From Limivicinus sp963617275 (GTDB lineage: Bacteria; Bacillota; Clostridia; Oscillospirales; Oscillospiraceae), in contig CAVENX010000014.1 in assembly GCA_963617275.1 (NCBI GenBank), positions 1 to 63,489 on the forward strand: a stretch of DNA of 63,489 nt. Reading direction: 5' to 3'. Below the pieces are notes generated by a model. That model saw nothing but the letters and a program-made list of their open reading frames with translations. It was not told the DNA's origin and ran no database searches. Below are positions 41,220-49,534 of this stretch, piece after piece (within the stretch, counting starts at the first letter, position 1; every line of letters begins with the position of its first letter). Both the position numbers and the translations under genes were made by a program.

Positions 41220-43529
41220 TCAATAACTCCATTCGCATATTACATAGCTCCCGAGGAAAAATGCACAGTCATCCCATTGACCGTTTGTTTCCGCAGAATA
41301 CATGCATGCATAATTTTCGTTGTCTCCGCCGTCGGGCTGGCTCTCCCTGAAATTGCCGAAATTGCTTTCTTCACCGGCAACCCAATGCCACATTCCGTCC
41401 GGAGAAATCTGATCAACTCTGTCGGTGCAGCCAAAGAAAACTATGGAATCCCCATGGCCCGAAGAAACGATATAATTGTATATCGCGTCATTTTCCTCCT
41501 GAGAGCTTATTACTGCCGGATAGCCGCCTATTGAGGTGCAGTAAAGTTCGGCGTCTTCCATTGTAAGAAAGCCGGGCAAAAGAAGGTAGTGATGGCCGTT
41601 ATATTCAAACTTTTCAGGGTAATCCAAAATTCCGCTGTTTACGTCAAATGCGGCATATTCTTTTTCGGTAAATTCCTCGTAAACAACATTTTCTGCCGAG
41701 GAACCGTCATAAACAGTTATGTTTTCTTTGATAGGACAGCCAAACTCGTTGTTTTCAATTATGTCGGTCTGAGTCAGATCGCCGTTTTCATTATAAAACT
41801 GACGGCAGACGAGGGCATCGCCGTCGTATTGATACACAGCTTTGGCTGTTGCGGTACGGTTTTTATAGTATCGCCGTTCAACAAGCCTGTTATATTTGTC
41901 ATAAAAAAGGCTTTGTAAGTATGTGTCATTGTTTTCGTCTGTTGATTTTATATGCAGAATGTTGCCTTTGCTGTCATATTCGTAATATTCATTCTGCACT
42001 GTACCGGCAAATTTTTTCTCTGTTGAGGAAAGTCTGCCGTATTCGTCATAATCGTTTTTATATTCGGTATACTCCTGAGAGGCTGACTCCTTGGTAACGA
42101 ACGGAGCTATAAAATATTTTGTAGCGGAGGAAATGCCTCCCGACTCGTCATAGCTGCTGCTCTCAATAAAAGCCAACGAGCTGTCCCAGTAGTAACGTCC
42201 GGTCATCTGTCCGTATTTGTTGTATAGAAAGCTCTCTGTACGCCGAAACTCACCATCCGAAAATGTCATGGAAGAAACAAGGAGATGGTTGGCAGCTGCA
42301 TTGTCTGCGGCAGCTCCTTCGGGAGAGAGAATATCCTCTGCCGTGTTCTCATTCTGCCGTGGGGAGACGTCATCTTTTTTTGCGGATGGCCGGGCGACGC
42401 CTATAATTATTCCTATTACCGCCGCCGCGGCAATTGCGGGAACAATATATTTAAGGTACGGTTTTAGCTTATCGCCTTTACCGGCGCTGACCTTCGGTGC
42501 GGTTTTCGAGTGCTTCTCTGATAAAGTCCGGGGCTTGTCCTTAAGAGAAGCGGCATTTTTGTTCAGCGTTTCCGCCAAAGCGGTTCTGAGCACTCTGACA
42601 GTCTGAATCCTGTCCTGATGCCTTATGGCAAGCCCGTGCATAAGTATTTTTTCCTGCTTGGGAGTGATTTTGACCCCCATTGCGCTTGGAAGGACGATAC
42701 CGTCTTTTTCCAGCCTGTCCATGGCACTTTCCGGTGTTTTGCCGGTAATGAGCTTATAGAATGTGGCAGACAGGGCATATACATCCGTCCACGGACCTTG
42801 TGCGCCGTGCGACCTGTATTGTTCAACCGGAGCGAATCCCGGCTTTAATACAATGGAAAGGCTTGCCTCACCGTCGCTGTTGAATAAACGCGATGTGCCG
42901 AAGTCGAGTAATTTTACCTGCCCGTCTTTGAGCAGCATGATGTTGGAGGGGCTTATGTCCCTGTGTATAAGGTTATGCTTATGTACGTCTTCAAGCGCAC
43001 ACATTATCGGCTCCAGAATGTCGAATGCTTTTTCGACGCTCTGCGGGCCTTCACGCTTGAGAAATTGCTGCAGGCTCTCTCCGTCAAGATATTCCATGAC
43101 TATGTACGCCGTGCCGTTCGCCATAAAGAAGTCCTTTACCTGGACTATGTTGGAATCATCGGTAAACTTCGCAAGAGCCCGTGCTTCCGAGAGGAATTTT
43201 TCGGTGCCTTCAAGATACGCTTCTCTTCCTGTGCTCTTTACGACATGGACACTGAGTGATCCCGAGCTGAATCTGGTTACATTTCCGGTGGGGTAATATT
43301 CCTTTATTGCTACTTTGACATCAAGGCGAAGGTCGTAGCCTATGTAGGTTATTCCGAACCCGCCTTCACCTATGCACGCGCCGACAAGATACCGACCCTC
43401 CAAAATTGTGTTTACAGGCAGCTGATGGGCGTCGTTGTTAAGCTGCATACTGCATCCGCATAAGGGACAATTTTTTGCTCCGGTTTTATTCTGCGTCATA
43501 CATTTAGGGCATAATTCTAATTCTTGCAT
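41220..43529 (-). CDS. Receptor-like Ser/Thr kinase with extracellular C-type lectin domain
   Basis: A 769-residue single-pass protein. A zinc ribbon (Cys 7, 10, 21, 24) leads into a complete protein kinase domain (residues 45-320): glycine loop GEGGFG, K76 in VAIKEYYP, HRDISPSN (D191), DFG (209-211) and APVEQY. One membrane helix spans residues 361-379. Outside are four or five YD/RHS-like repeats (YDEYGRLSSTEKKF, YDKYNRLVERRYY) and a C-terminal C-type lectin domain (640-769) with QPDGG, GQWDD and paired cysteines. It probably senses a surface glycan and signals by phosphorylation. GAGG lies 7 bases before the ATG. Confidence 0.85.
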   Translation of the reverse strand: MQELELCPKCMTQNKTGAKNCPLCGCSMQLNNDAHQLPVNTILEGRYLVGACIGEGGFGITYIGYDLRLDVKVAIKEYYPTGNVTRFSSGSLSVHVVKSTGREAYLEGTEKFLSEARALAKFTDDSNIVQVKDFFMANGTAYIVMEYLDGESLQQFLKREGPQSVEKAFDILEPIMCALEDVHKHNLIHRDISPSNIMLLKDGQVKLLDFGTSRLFNSDGEASLSIVLKPGFAPVEQYRSHGAQGPWTDVYALSATFYKLITGKTPESAMDRLEKDGIVLPSAMGVKITPKQEKILMHGLAIRHQDRIQTVRVLRTALAETLNKNAASLKDKPRTLSEKHSKTAPKVSAGKGDKLKPYLKYIVPAIAAAAVIGIIIGVARPSAKKDDVSPRQNENTAEDILSPEGAAADNAAANHLLVSSMTFSDGEFRRTESFLYNKYGQMTGRYYWDSSLAFIESSSYDESGGISSATKYFIAPFVTKESASQEYTEYKNDYDEYGRLSSTEKKFAGTVQNEYYEYDSKGNILHIKSTDENNDTYLQSLFYDKYNRLVERRYYKNRTATAKAVYQYDGDALVCRQFYNENGDLTQTDIIENNEFGCPIKENITVYDGSSAENVVYEEFTEKEYAAFDVNSGILDYPEKFEYNGHHYLLLPGFLTMEDAELYCTSIGGYPAVISSQEENDAIYNYIVSSGHGDSIVFFGCTDRVDQISPDGMWHWVAGEESNFGNFRESQPDGGDNENYACMYSAETNGQWDDCAFFLGSYVICEWSY

Positions 43530-43608
43530 ATTTAAGCCTCACTTTATGTATAAAGTCCGTAAGCATCCTATGCTCATAAAATGAATTGAACCAGACAGTT
43601 GAACGGGG

Positions 43609-44949
43609 TTAGCCGACTGCCTCAATAATGGTTTTTGCCATGTAATCGATCATGCTGTCAGTCATACCTGGGTATACTCCGACCCAAAAAGAGTTATTCA
43701 TTATATAATCCGTATTGCTCAGCGACCCTGCGACACGGTATTTGTCCGTTCCGCGTATCTGGTCAAAGCAAGGATGGCGAATAATATTTCCGCTGAAAAG
43801 CAGCCTTGTCTGAATGTTGTGACGCTCAAGATAAGCGGTGATTTCATTGCGGGAAAGCGCGCTGCTTTCTCTTAAAGTTATCATGAATCCGAACCATGAC
43901 GGGATGCTGTTTTCCGCCGCCTCCGGAAGAATTATTTTATCCTCGATACATTTCAGCGCTTTATGCAGCCGCGTCCAGTTGTGACGCCTCTTTTCAACAA
44001 ACGCAGGTAATTTTTCCAGCTGTTCACATCCTACCGCGGCCTGCATATCGGTAACCTTAAGATTGTAGCCAAAATGACTGTATACGTATTTGTGATCATA
44101 CCCAAAAGGAAGCTGCGCATATTGTCCGCTGAACCTGCTGCCGCAGAAATTATCCTGACCGGATTTGCATACGCACGCTCTGCCCCAATCCCTGAACGAG
44201 AGGATGAGTCTGTGAAGCAGAGGATCGTCCGTGTATACGCATCCGCCCTCTCCCATTGTCATATGATGCGGGGGATAAAAGCTTGATGTACCGATATCTC
44301 CCCATGTACCGGTGTATTTTGTTACTCCGTCGATGGTATACTTGCTTCCCAACGCGTCGCAATTGTCCTCAACGAGCCATAGACCGTTCTTTTCGCAAAA
44401 AGCTTTGACTTCTTTCAGATCGAACGGGTTTCCCAGCGTATGCGCAACCATAACAGCCTTTGTTTTATTGCTGAGAGCGCCCTCAAGCTGCCTGACATCT
44501 ATGTTATATTCGGGAATTGACACATCAACAAAAACGGGAATCGCCCCATATTGAATAGCGGGAACGACCGTTGTTGGAAACCCTGCCGCCACCGTGATGA
44601 CCTCATCTCCGCGCTTTATCTGCCTGTCGCCAAGCTCAGGAGCGGTCAATACGGAAAAAGCTATAAGGTTTGCCGACGAGCCGCTGTTAACGAGGCTTGC
44701 ATACTTAACGCCTATCCAACGCGAAAATTCCGTCTCGAACCTGTCGGCAAAGCGCCCTGTTGTCAGCCAGAAATCCAGCGCCGAATCTACAAGGGAACAC
44801 ATTTCCTTTTCATCATATACCCTTGACGAATAATTGATCCTGTCGCCGGGGGCAAATGCCTTTTTCGGTTCTCTGAATTCATGATAAAACTCAGTTACCA
44901 TGCTCTTTATCTGTTCTCTTGCTTCTTCTTCGTTCTTCCAATTGCCCAT
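43609..44949 (-). CDS. rfbH: CDP-4-keto-6-deoxy-D-glucose 3-dehydrase (RfbH/DdhC)
   Basis: A 446-residue PLP/PMP enzyme of the DegT/DnrJ/EryC1 fold that removes the 3-hydroxyl on the way to 3,6-dideoxyhexoses. The usual PLP lysine is replaced by His in SSFYPPHHMTMGEGG, the hallmark of E1 dehydrases, and cysteines for a [2Fe-2S] cluster appear in GRACVCKSGQDNFCG. ATG 44949 is chosen because AAGGA is 8 bases away; a longer frame overlaps the glf gene. Its usual reductase partner (E3, RfbI/DdhD) is not in the window. Confidence 0.92.
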   Translation of the reverse strand: MGNWKNEEEAREQIKSMVTEFYHEFREPKKAFAPGDRINYSSRVYDEKEMCSLVDSALDFWLTTGRFADRFETEFSRWIGVKYASLVNSGSSANLIAFSVLTAPELGDRQIKRGDEVITVAAGFPTTVVPAIQYGAIPVFVDVSIPEYNIDVRQLEGALSNKTKAVMVAHTLGNPFDLKEVKAFCEKNGLWLVEDNCDALGSKYTIDGVTKYTGTWGDIGTSSFYPPHHMTMGEGGCVYTDDPLLHRLILSFRDWGRACVCKSGQDNFCGSRFSGQYAQLPFGYDHKYVYSHFGYNLKVTDMQAAVGCEQLEKLPAFVEKRRHNWTRLHKALKCIEDKIILPEAAENSIPSWFGFMITLRESSALSRNEITAYLERHNIQTRLLFSGNIIRHPCFDQIRGTDKYRVAGSLSNTDYIMNNSFWVGVYPGMTDSMIDYMAKTIIEAVG

Positions 44950-45013
44950 AGCCATATTCCTTTCATAATTGTCCGTTAATTCACAGAGCGTTTCAGCTTC
45001 GGACTGCGGTGTA

Positions 45014-46129
45014 TCAGAGCAGCCTTTTTCCCATGGCGAACGCTTCCGAGACGACCTGATCCATGTCGTAATATCTGTAAGAGCCGAGCCGACCGCCAAA
45101 ATAGACTTTCCCGTCATTTTCCGAAAGCCTCTTGTAGTGCTGATATCTGCTGTGGCTTTCTGCATCGTCCACGGGATAGTAGGGCTCAAGCGCACGATTC
45201 CACTCACTGCTGTATTCTTTGCTGATAACGGTTTTCTTCGTTTCCGCTCCCGCTGCGTCCTTGCCGAACTCAAACCATTTGTGTTCGATTATCCTTGTCC
45301 ATGGGACTTCTTTCCCGGTATAGTTAACGACGGCGCAGCCCTGAAAATTTTCCGTATCAAGCGTTTCCGTCTCAAAGCGCACGCTTCGGTATTTGAGCGC
45401 ACCGAAGCGATAGCCGTAATAGGAATCTATGGTTCCGGTGTAGATGATTTTTTCGCACATTCCGTCCAATTCGGCTCTGTGCGTCAGATAATCCGTGTTC
45501 AGAAGAATATCCGTCCCGTCAAGCATTTTGCCTATCATCTTTGTATATCCGCCGATCGGGATGCCCTGATAATCCGCATTGAAATAATTGTTGTCATAAC
45601 TGAATCTGAGCGGGAGGCGCTTTATCAGGTGCGCAGGCAGCTCTTTGCACGGACGTCCCCATTGCTTCATGCTGTATTCCTTGATCAGCTTTTCGTAAAT
45701 ATCCCGGCCGACAAGGGCAATAGCCATATCCTCAAGATTGGCGGCGGATTCCACGCTGAAGCCTTCGCGCTGCTGAGCTATCTTCTTTCTGGCCTCCTCC
45801 GGTGCCGCGACGCCCCATAATTTGTTGAACGTGTACATATTGAACGGAAGCGGGTATATTTCACCATTGTAGTTTGCGATAGGCGAATTTGTGAATCTGT
45901 TGAAAGAAGCGAAAGCGTTCATATAGCCCCAGACCTCACGGTCGTTTGTGTGAAAAATATGCGGACCGTATCTGTGAACGTTAATTCCCTCTATTCTTTC
46001 CGTGTAGGCGTTTCCGGCAATATGGCTGCGCCTGTCTATTACAAGGACATTTTTGCCTCTTTCCTTTGCCTGACATGCAAATACGGCGCCGAACAACCCC
46101 GCCCCTACAATAAGGTAGTTATATTTCAT
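45014..46129 (-). CDS. glf: UDP-galactopyranose mutase
   Basis: A 371-residue flavoenzyme making UDP-galactofuranose. It has the FAD motif YLIVGAGLFGAVFACQ, DRRSHIAGNAYTE, HRYGPHIFHTND, the UDP-binding region (NFNAxY-like FNADYQGIPIGGYTKM) and the C-terminal GGRLGSYRYYDMD. Length matches E. coli Glf. The start MKYNY lies 7 bases after the preceding stop with a weak ribosome site, so coupling is likely. It implies galactofuranose in the product glycan. Confidence 0.95.
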   Translation of the reverse strand: MKYNYLIVGAGLFGAVFACQAKERGKNVLVIDRRSHIAGNAYTERIEGINVHRYGPHIFHTNDREVWGYMNAFASFNRFTNSPIANYNGEIYPLPFNMYTFNKLWGVAAPEEARKKIAQQREGFSVESAANLEDMAIALVGRDIYEKLIKEYSMKQWGRPCKELPAHLIKRLPLRFSYDNNYFNADYQGIPIGGYTKMIGKMLDGTDILLNTDYLTHRAELDGMCEKIIYTGTIDSYYGYRFGALKYRSVRFETETLDTENFQGCAVVNYTGKEVPWTRIIEHKWFEFGKDAAGAETKKTVISKEYSSEWNRALEPYYPVDDAESHSRYQHYKRLSENDGKVYFGGRLGSYRYYDMDQVVSEAFAMGKRLL

Positions 46130-46136
46130 CAGCTGA

Positions 46137-47258
46137 TTATGGTGATATGCCGGACTTATATTTGTAATGCACTGCCGCATTGCATACCGACATGGCAGAA
46201 TAAAACCTTTGAAGCATCTTATACAATGCAAGAAGAGCGAGACAGCTTTTTTTTCGCTCTTTTTTAAAGAAATCAAAAACACTGCTGCTTACGCCTGCCG
46301 TTTTTGCGATGCTGCGCTTATATCTGAGATTTTCGTTATATTCGGTATTACCGAAAATACGCCCCCATAAGCGTGAAAACGGCGATCGTGAGTATCTGTA
46401 TTGTGAAAAAAGGAAATCGGATTTTATAAGTGTGCGCAAAGTAGCCTCTTTAAGAGTTTCGTTTTCGCACCAACGGCACATTCCGAGGGAAATGTCAGAC
46501 ACGATAACTCGGTATTTTTTCATTATCTGATAACCGACGATCGCGTCGGCCGTCGGGCCGAAATCGTAATTCACACCGCCTGTTTCGATATAAGCTTTCC
46601 TCAGCACGGCGGTGGCACAAGTGGGCATACCGGTTCCGGATTCTCCGCGAATGAGAGCGCGGAAGCGTGTAAGCGGTTCATAATATCTGACTTTTGCGCG
46701 ATGCCCCGCAGTATTCCCGGTCTTATTGAAAGAGTTTTCACGTCTTGCGTGGATATACCCCAATTCCGGTTTTTTATCTGCGTGAACTGAAATGATTCTT
46801 GCAATATTTGACAGTGCATCGGAGTACATCATATCGTCGTCATGGAGAAATACGATCCATTCTCCGGTTGCCAGTTCAGCGCCGCGGTTCCAATTGTAGC
46901 CTGCGCCGATATTCTGAGCATTCCTGTAATATGTTATCCTTTCATCGTTCAGCTCTCTTACAATTTTCATAGCGGGGGTATTTCCGAGCGCGTCCGGCGG
47001 GGTATTGTCCATAACAAGGCAATTCCAGGCAAAGTCGCTTATATCCTGTGAAATGACGCTTATCAAAGCTTCTTTTAACAACAGCTCCCTCTTGTATGTG
47101 GGAACGATCACTGTAAAAAATGGCTTTTTGATATGCTGCGGATCGCCGAGCAGTGCAGCGCTTTCTATATCAGAAGCTTTTGAAAAATTATCAACATAAC
47201 TGTCAATTGTATCAAAAGCGTCCGGGTTGACTGCTCCAAAATCAAATCTGTCTCTCAT
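46137..47258 (-). CDS. Family 2 glycosyltransferase
   Basis: A 373-residue GT-A enzyme: FTVIVPTYKRELLLKEAL at about residue 48, NIGAGYNWNRG, the metal motif HDDDMMY and acceptor-side TGMPTCATAVLRKAY. It shares layout and an N-terminal ~45-residue extension with the GT2 at 48385-49533, so the two look like paralogues. Donor and acceptor cannot be told from sequence. The ribosome site is weak. Confidence 0.88.
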   Translation of the reverse strand: MRDRFDFGAVNPDAFDTIDSYVDNFSKASDIESAALLGDPQHIKKPFFTVIVPTYKRELLLKEALISVISQDISDFAWNCLVMDNTPPDALGNTPAMKIVRELNDERITYYRNAQNIGAGYNWNRGAELATGEWIVFLHDDDMMYSDALSNIARIISVHADKKPELGYIHARRENSFNKTGNTAGHRAKVRYYEPLTRFRALIRGESGTGMPTCATAVLRKAYIETGGVNYDFGPTADAIVGYQIMKKYRVIVSDISLGMCRWCENETLKEATLRTLIKSDFLFSQYRYSRSPFSRLWGRIFGNTEYNENLRYKRSIAKTAGVSSSVFDFFKKERKKSCLALLALYKMLQRFYSAMSVCNAAVHYKYKSGISP

Positions 47259-47300
47259 TTTTTGCGTTTGATATACGGCCGTTCCGTCTTCCTTTATTGA

Positions 47301-48371
47301 TCAGGCGAGCGTTCCGTATGTATACGAATATATTTTTGCCGCCGTTTTAATGCCGCTGTTTATGGGAACCATCGGTTTCCAGCCGCAGCCGCGCAGCTTT
47401 TCGGAGGACATCTGACCGACGGGAGTATGTTCCGTTTTCTTTCCGGCATCGTCCGGGTCTGCGAAAACTATGTGAGCATCCTTTGAAGGCGAGCATTCGC
47501 AGGCGATCTGAGCAAATTCTCTGATGGAAACAAATTCATTCGCAATGTTGTACGCTTCTCCGTCCGTTCCATTAAAAAGTGCGGCAAATATCCCGCGCAC
47601 AACGTCGGTCACGTATATCATGGAGCGGAAAAGAAGTCCGGATGAACGAAGTACAATGGGCTTGCCCTCCGCAACGCTTCTGATTATTTCAGAGTAAACG
47701 CGCATGTCATTGGGTGAACTTGCACCGTAGACGAACCCGGGACGAACTATCTTTATCGGGCAGCCGAATTTTCTTACGGCAGCCATGCACAGAAACTCGG
47801 AACTGCGTTTTCCGAGAGAATAGCTGCATCTGTTTGTTCGCCAATCGTCTGCACCCGTATAATTTTCATCAACGATGCAGGCGTCATCGGCTATATTTCC
47901 GTACACGGTAAAGCTGCTCATATAAACCATACTTCTGCATTCGTTTTTGCGGATAAAATCAATAAGATTTGACGAGCCGACAACATTTGAACTGAATACG
48001 CCGATAGGATCCTCTTCAAACTGAGCGGCGGCAGCGGCTCCGGCCGCATGGATAATGTAATCAAAGCGCTGCGTATCCGCATCCAGGGGTATGCACACAT
48101 CATGGACCATGACGCTGATATCACTGCGTCCCAGAAGCTCACCGTATTTTTCGGCCGCTTTTTTTTCACTGCGAACCATGATAGTGATTTTGTTTCGCCG
48201 GTTCTGCTCATCGTTCAGCAGAAGGAGCGCCATGACGATGTAATAAGCGATAAAACCGCTTCCGCCCGTTATGAGGAATGAGCTGCCTTCAGCGTCTTTC
48301 ATATACGGTTCATCCGTAAAGCTTTTCAATTCCTGGTATAACTCATTGCAAACACATTCTTTTACTTTCAC
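47301..48371 (-). CDS. NAD-dependent epimerase/reductase (extended SDR)
   Basis: A 356-residue SDR: GGSGFIAYYIVMALLLL (residues about 35-50), an SSFTVYG segment carrying the catalytic Ser, and the active-site Tyr-Lys pair in SYSLGKRSSE. GTG 48371 is chosen, with GGAG 7 bases upstream and 13 bases after the previous stop. In a CDP-dideoxyhexose locus such an SDR could be the final C4 or side-chain reductase (YerF-, RfbJ- or RfbS-like), but its own sequence only says epimerase/reductase. Confidence 0.8.
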   Translation of the reverse strand: MKVKECVCNELYQELKSFTDEPYMKDAEGSSFLITGGSGFIAYYIVMALLLLNDEQNRRNKITIMVRSEKKAAEKYGELLGRSDISVMVHDVCIPLDADTQRFDYIIHAAGAAAAAQFEEDPIGVFSSNVVGSSNLIDFIRKNECRSMVYMSSFTVYGNIADDACIVDENYTGADDWRTNRCSYSLGKRSSEFLCMAAVRKFGCPIKIVRPGFVYGASSPNDMRVYSEIIRSVAEGKPIVLRSSGLLFRSMIYVTDVVRGIFAALFNGTDGEAYNIANEFVSIREFAQIACECSPSKDAHIVFADPDDAGKKTEHTPVGQMSSEKLRGCGWKPMVPINSGIKTAAKIYSYTYGTLA

Positions 48372-48384
48372 TGCTTTTCTCCGA

Positions 48385-49533
48385 TCATAATAGCTGCAAG
48401 CTTTTGCTTCGCTGCATTCTCTTTTGCGCTGCGGCCTCATTTTTTTTGCTTTGGATTCGTTTATGGAAAGAGTAGCCTTTTACTATCAGCGTTCTGTAAA
48501 GCAAATACCAGAGAGCGTTTGGCCTTTTGCTGTATATGCTGTCGTAATCGGAAAGGGATATCTGTTCTCCGCAGACGTTGAGGCGCTCCTGAATGGCGAA
48601 ACTTGCAAAATATTTGTAGTGACAATTTCTGAAGAGCTTTCCGATAATCGGCGATTTTTTGTAGATATATTCTCTGAAATAGAAATTATCCCTGATCACT
48701 TTCATCACAGAATCGGATTCCATCATGCTGTTATTGCCCCAGCGGTAAAAACCGAGAGGCGAGGTGGTCTGATATACGGCATACTTGCTTTCCAAATTAT
48801 AGAATAAGATCAAATCTCCGGATATGCCCCAATCCTCGTTAAAGCCTCCGGCATCTATTATCGCCTGTCTCAGCAGTGTCGTCCCGTTTGTGGGGGCGGC
48901 GCCTCCTACATGGGAAAGAAACCTGACGTTGTTATGCGTCAGCCTGTAAAGGTTATAGCTGACCGGCAGGCTGCTGAAATAAGAATTAAGTTCAGGAATA
49001 TTTTCTTTGGTTTCATCCCGCCTCGGATCGTATTCAACCTGTATATAGGATGCGACAATGGCTCCGAGCGGCTCATGCGGAGTATCGTATGCTTTTATCA
49101 GCTTTCCCACGCTGTCCAGTGAATTTGCAATAAGCATATCATCATCATGAAGCATCATTACCCACTTGCCTCTTGCAAGAAGAATACAGCGGTTGAAATT
49201 GTCTCCGGCCCAGATGTTTTCAGAATTGCGGTATAGAAGTATCCGGTCGTTTCTGAGCGATCTAATAAGCCTTTCGGTGTCGTTTTCTTTCCCGTTATCG
49301 GGTTCGTTATCTACTACAACGATATCCCATGCAAAATCGGTTTCACGTTGGGTGATGATGCTTTCAAGGGCTTGCTTCAGCAGGTGAACGCGTCTGTATG
49401 TAGGCACCACCACAGTCACAAACGGTTTCGGTACATTTTCGGGATCGCCATATACCAAACGCGATTTGACTTTTTCGCATTTTATGAAACGGTTTTCTCC
49501 CGCCTCGTAATTTATTCCTTCGAGAGGGTTCAT
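48385..49533 (-). CDS. Family 2 glycosyltransferase
   Basis: A 382-residue GT-A enzyme with FVTVVVPTYRRVHLLKQAL, NSENIWAGDNFNRC, the metal motif HDDDMLI and GGAAPTNGTTLLRQA. It is paralogous to the GT2 at 46137-47258. The start lies 1 base after the stop of the aldolase-GT fusion gene, so translation is coupled. Specificity unknown. Confidence 0.88.
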   Translation of the reverse strand: MNPLEGINYEAGENRFIKCEKVKSRLVYGDPENVPKPFVTVVVPTYRRVHLLKQALESIITQRETDFAWDIVVVDNEPDNGKENDTERLIRSLRNDRILLYRNSENIWAGDNFNRCILLARGKWVMMLHDDDMLIANSLDSVGKLIKAYDTPHEPLGAIVASYIQVEYDPRRDETKENIPELNSYFSSLPVSYNLYRLTHNNVRFLSHVGGAAPTNGTTLLRQAIIDAGGFNEDWGISGDLILFYNLESKYAVYQTTSPLGFYRWGNNSMMESDSVMKVIRDNFYFREYIYKKSPIIGKLFRNCHYKYFASFAIQERLNVCGEQISLSDYDSIYSKRPNALWYLLYRTLIVKGYSFHKRIQSKKNEAAAQKRMQRSKSLQLL

Positions 49534-49534
49534 T

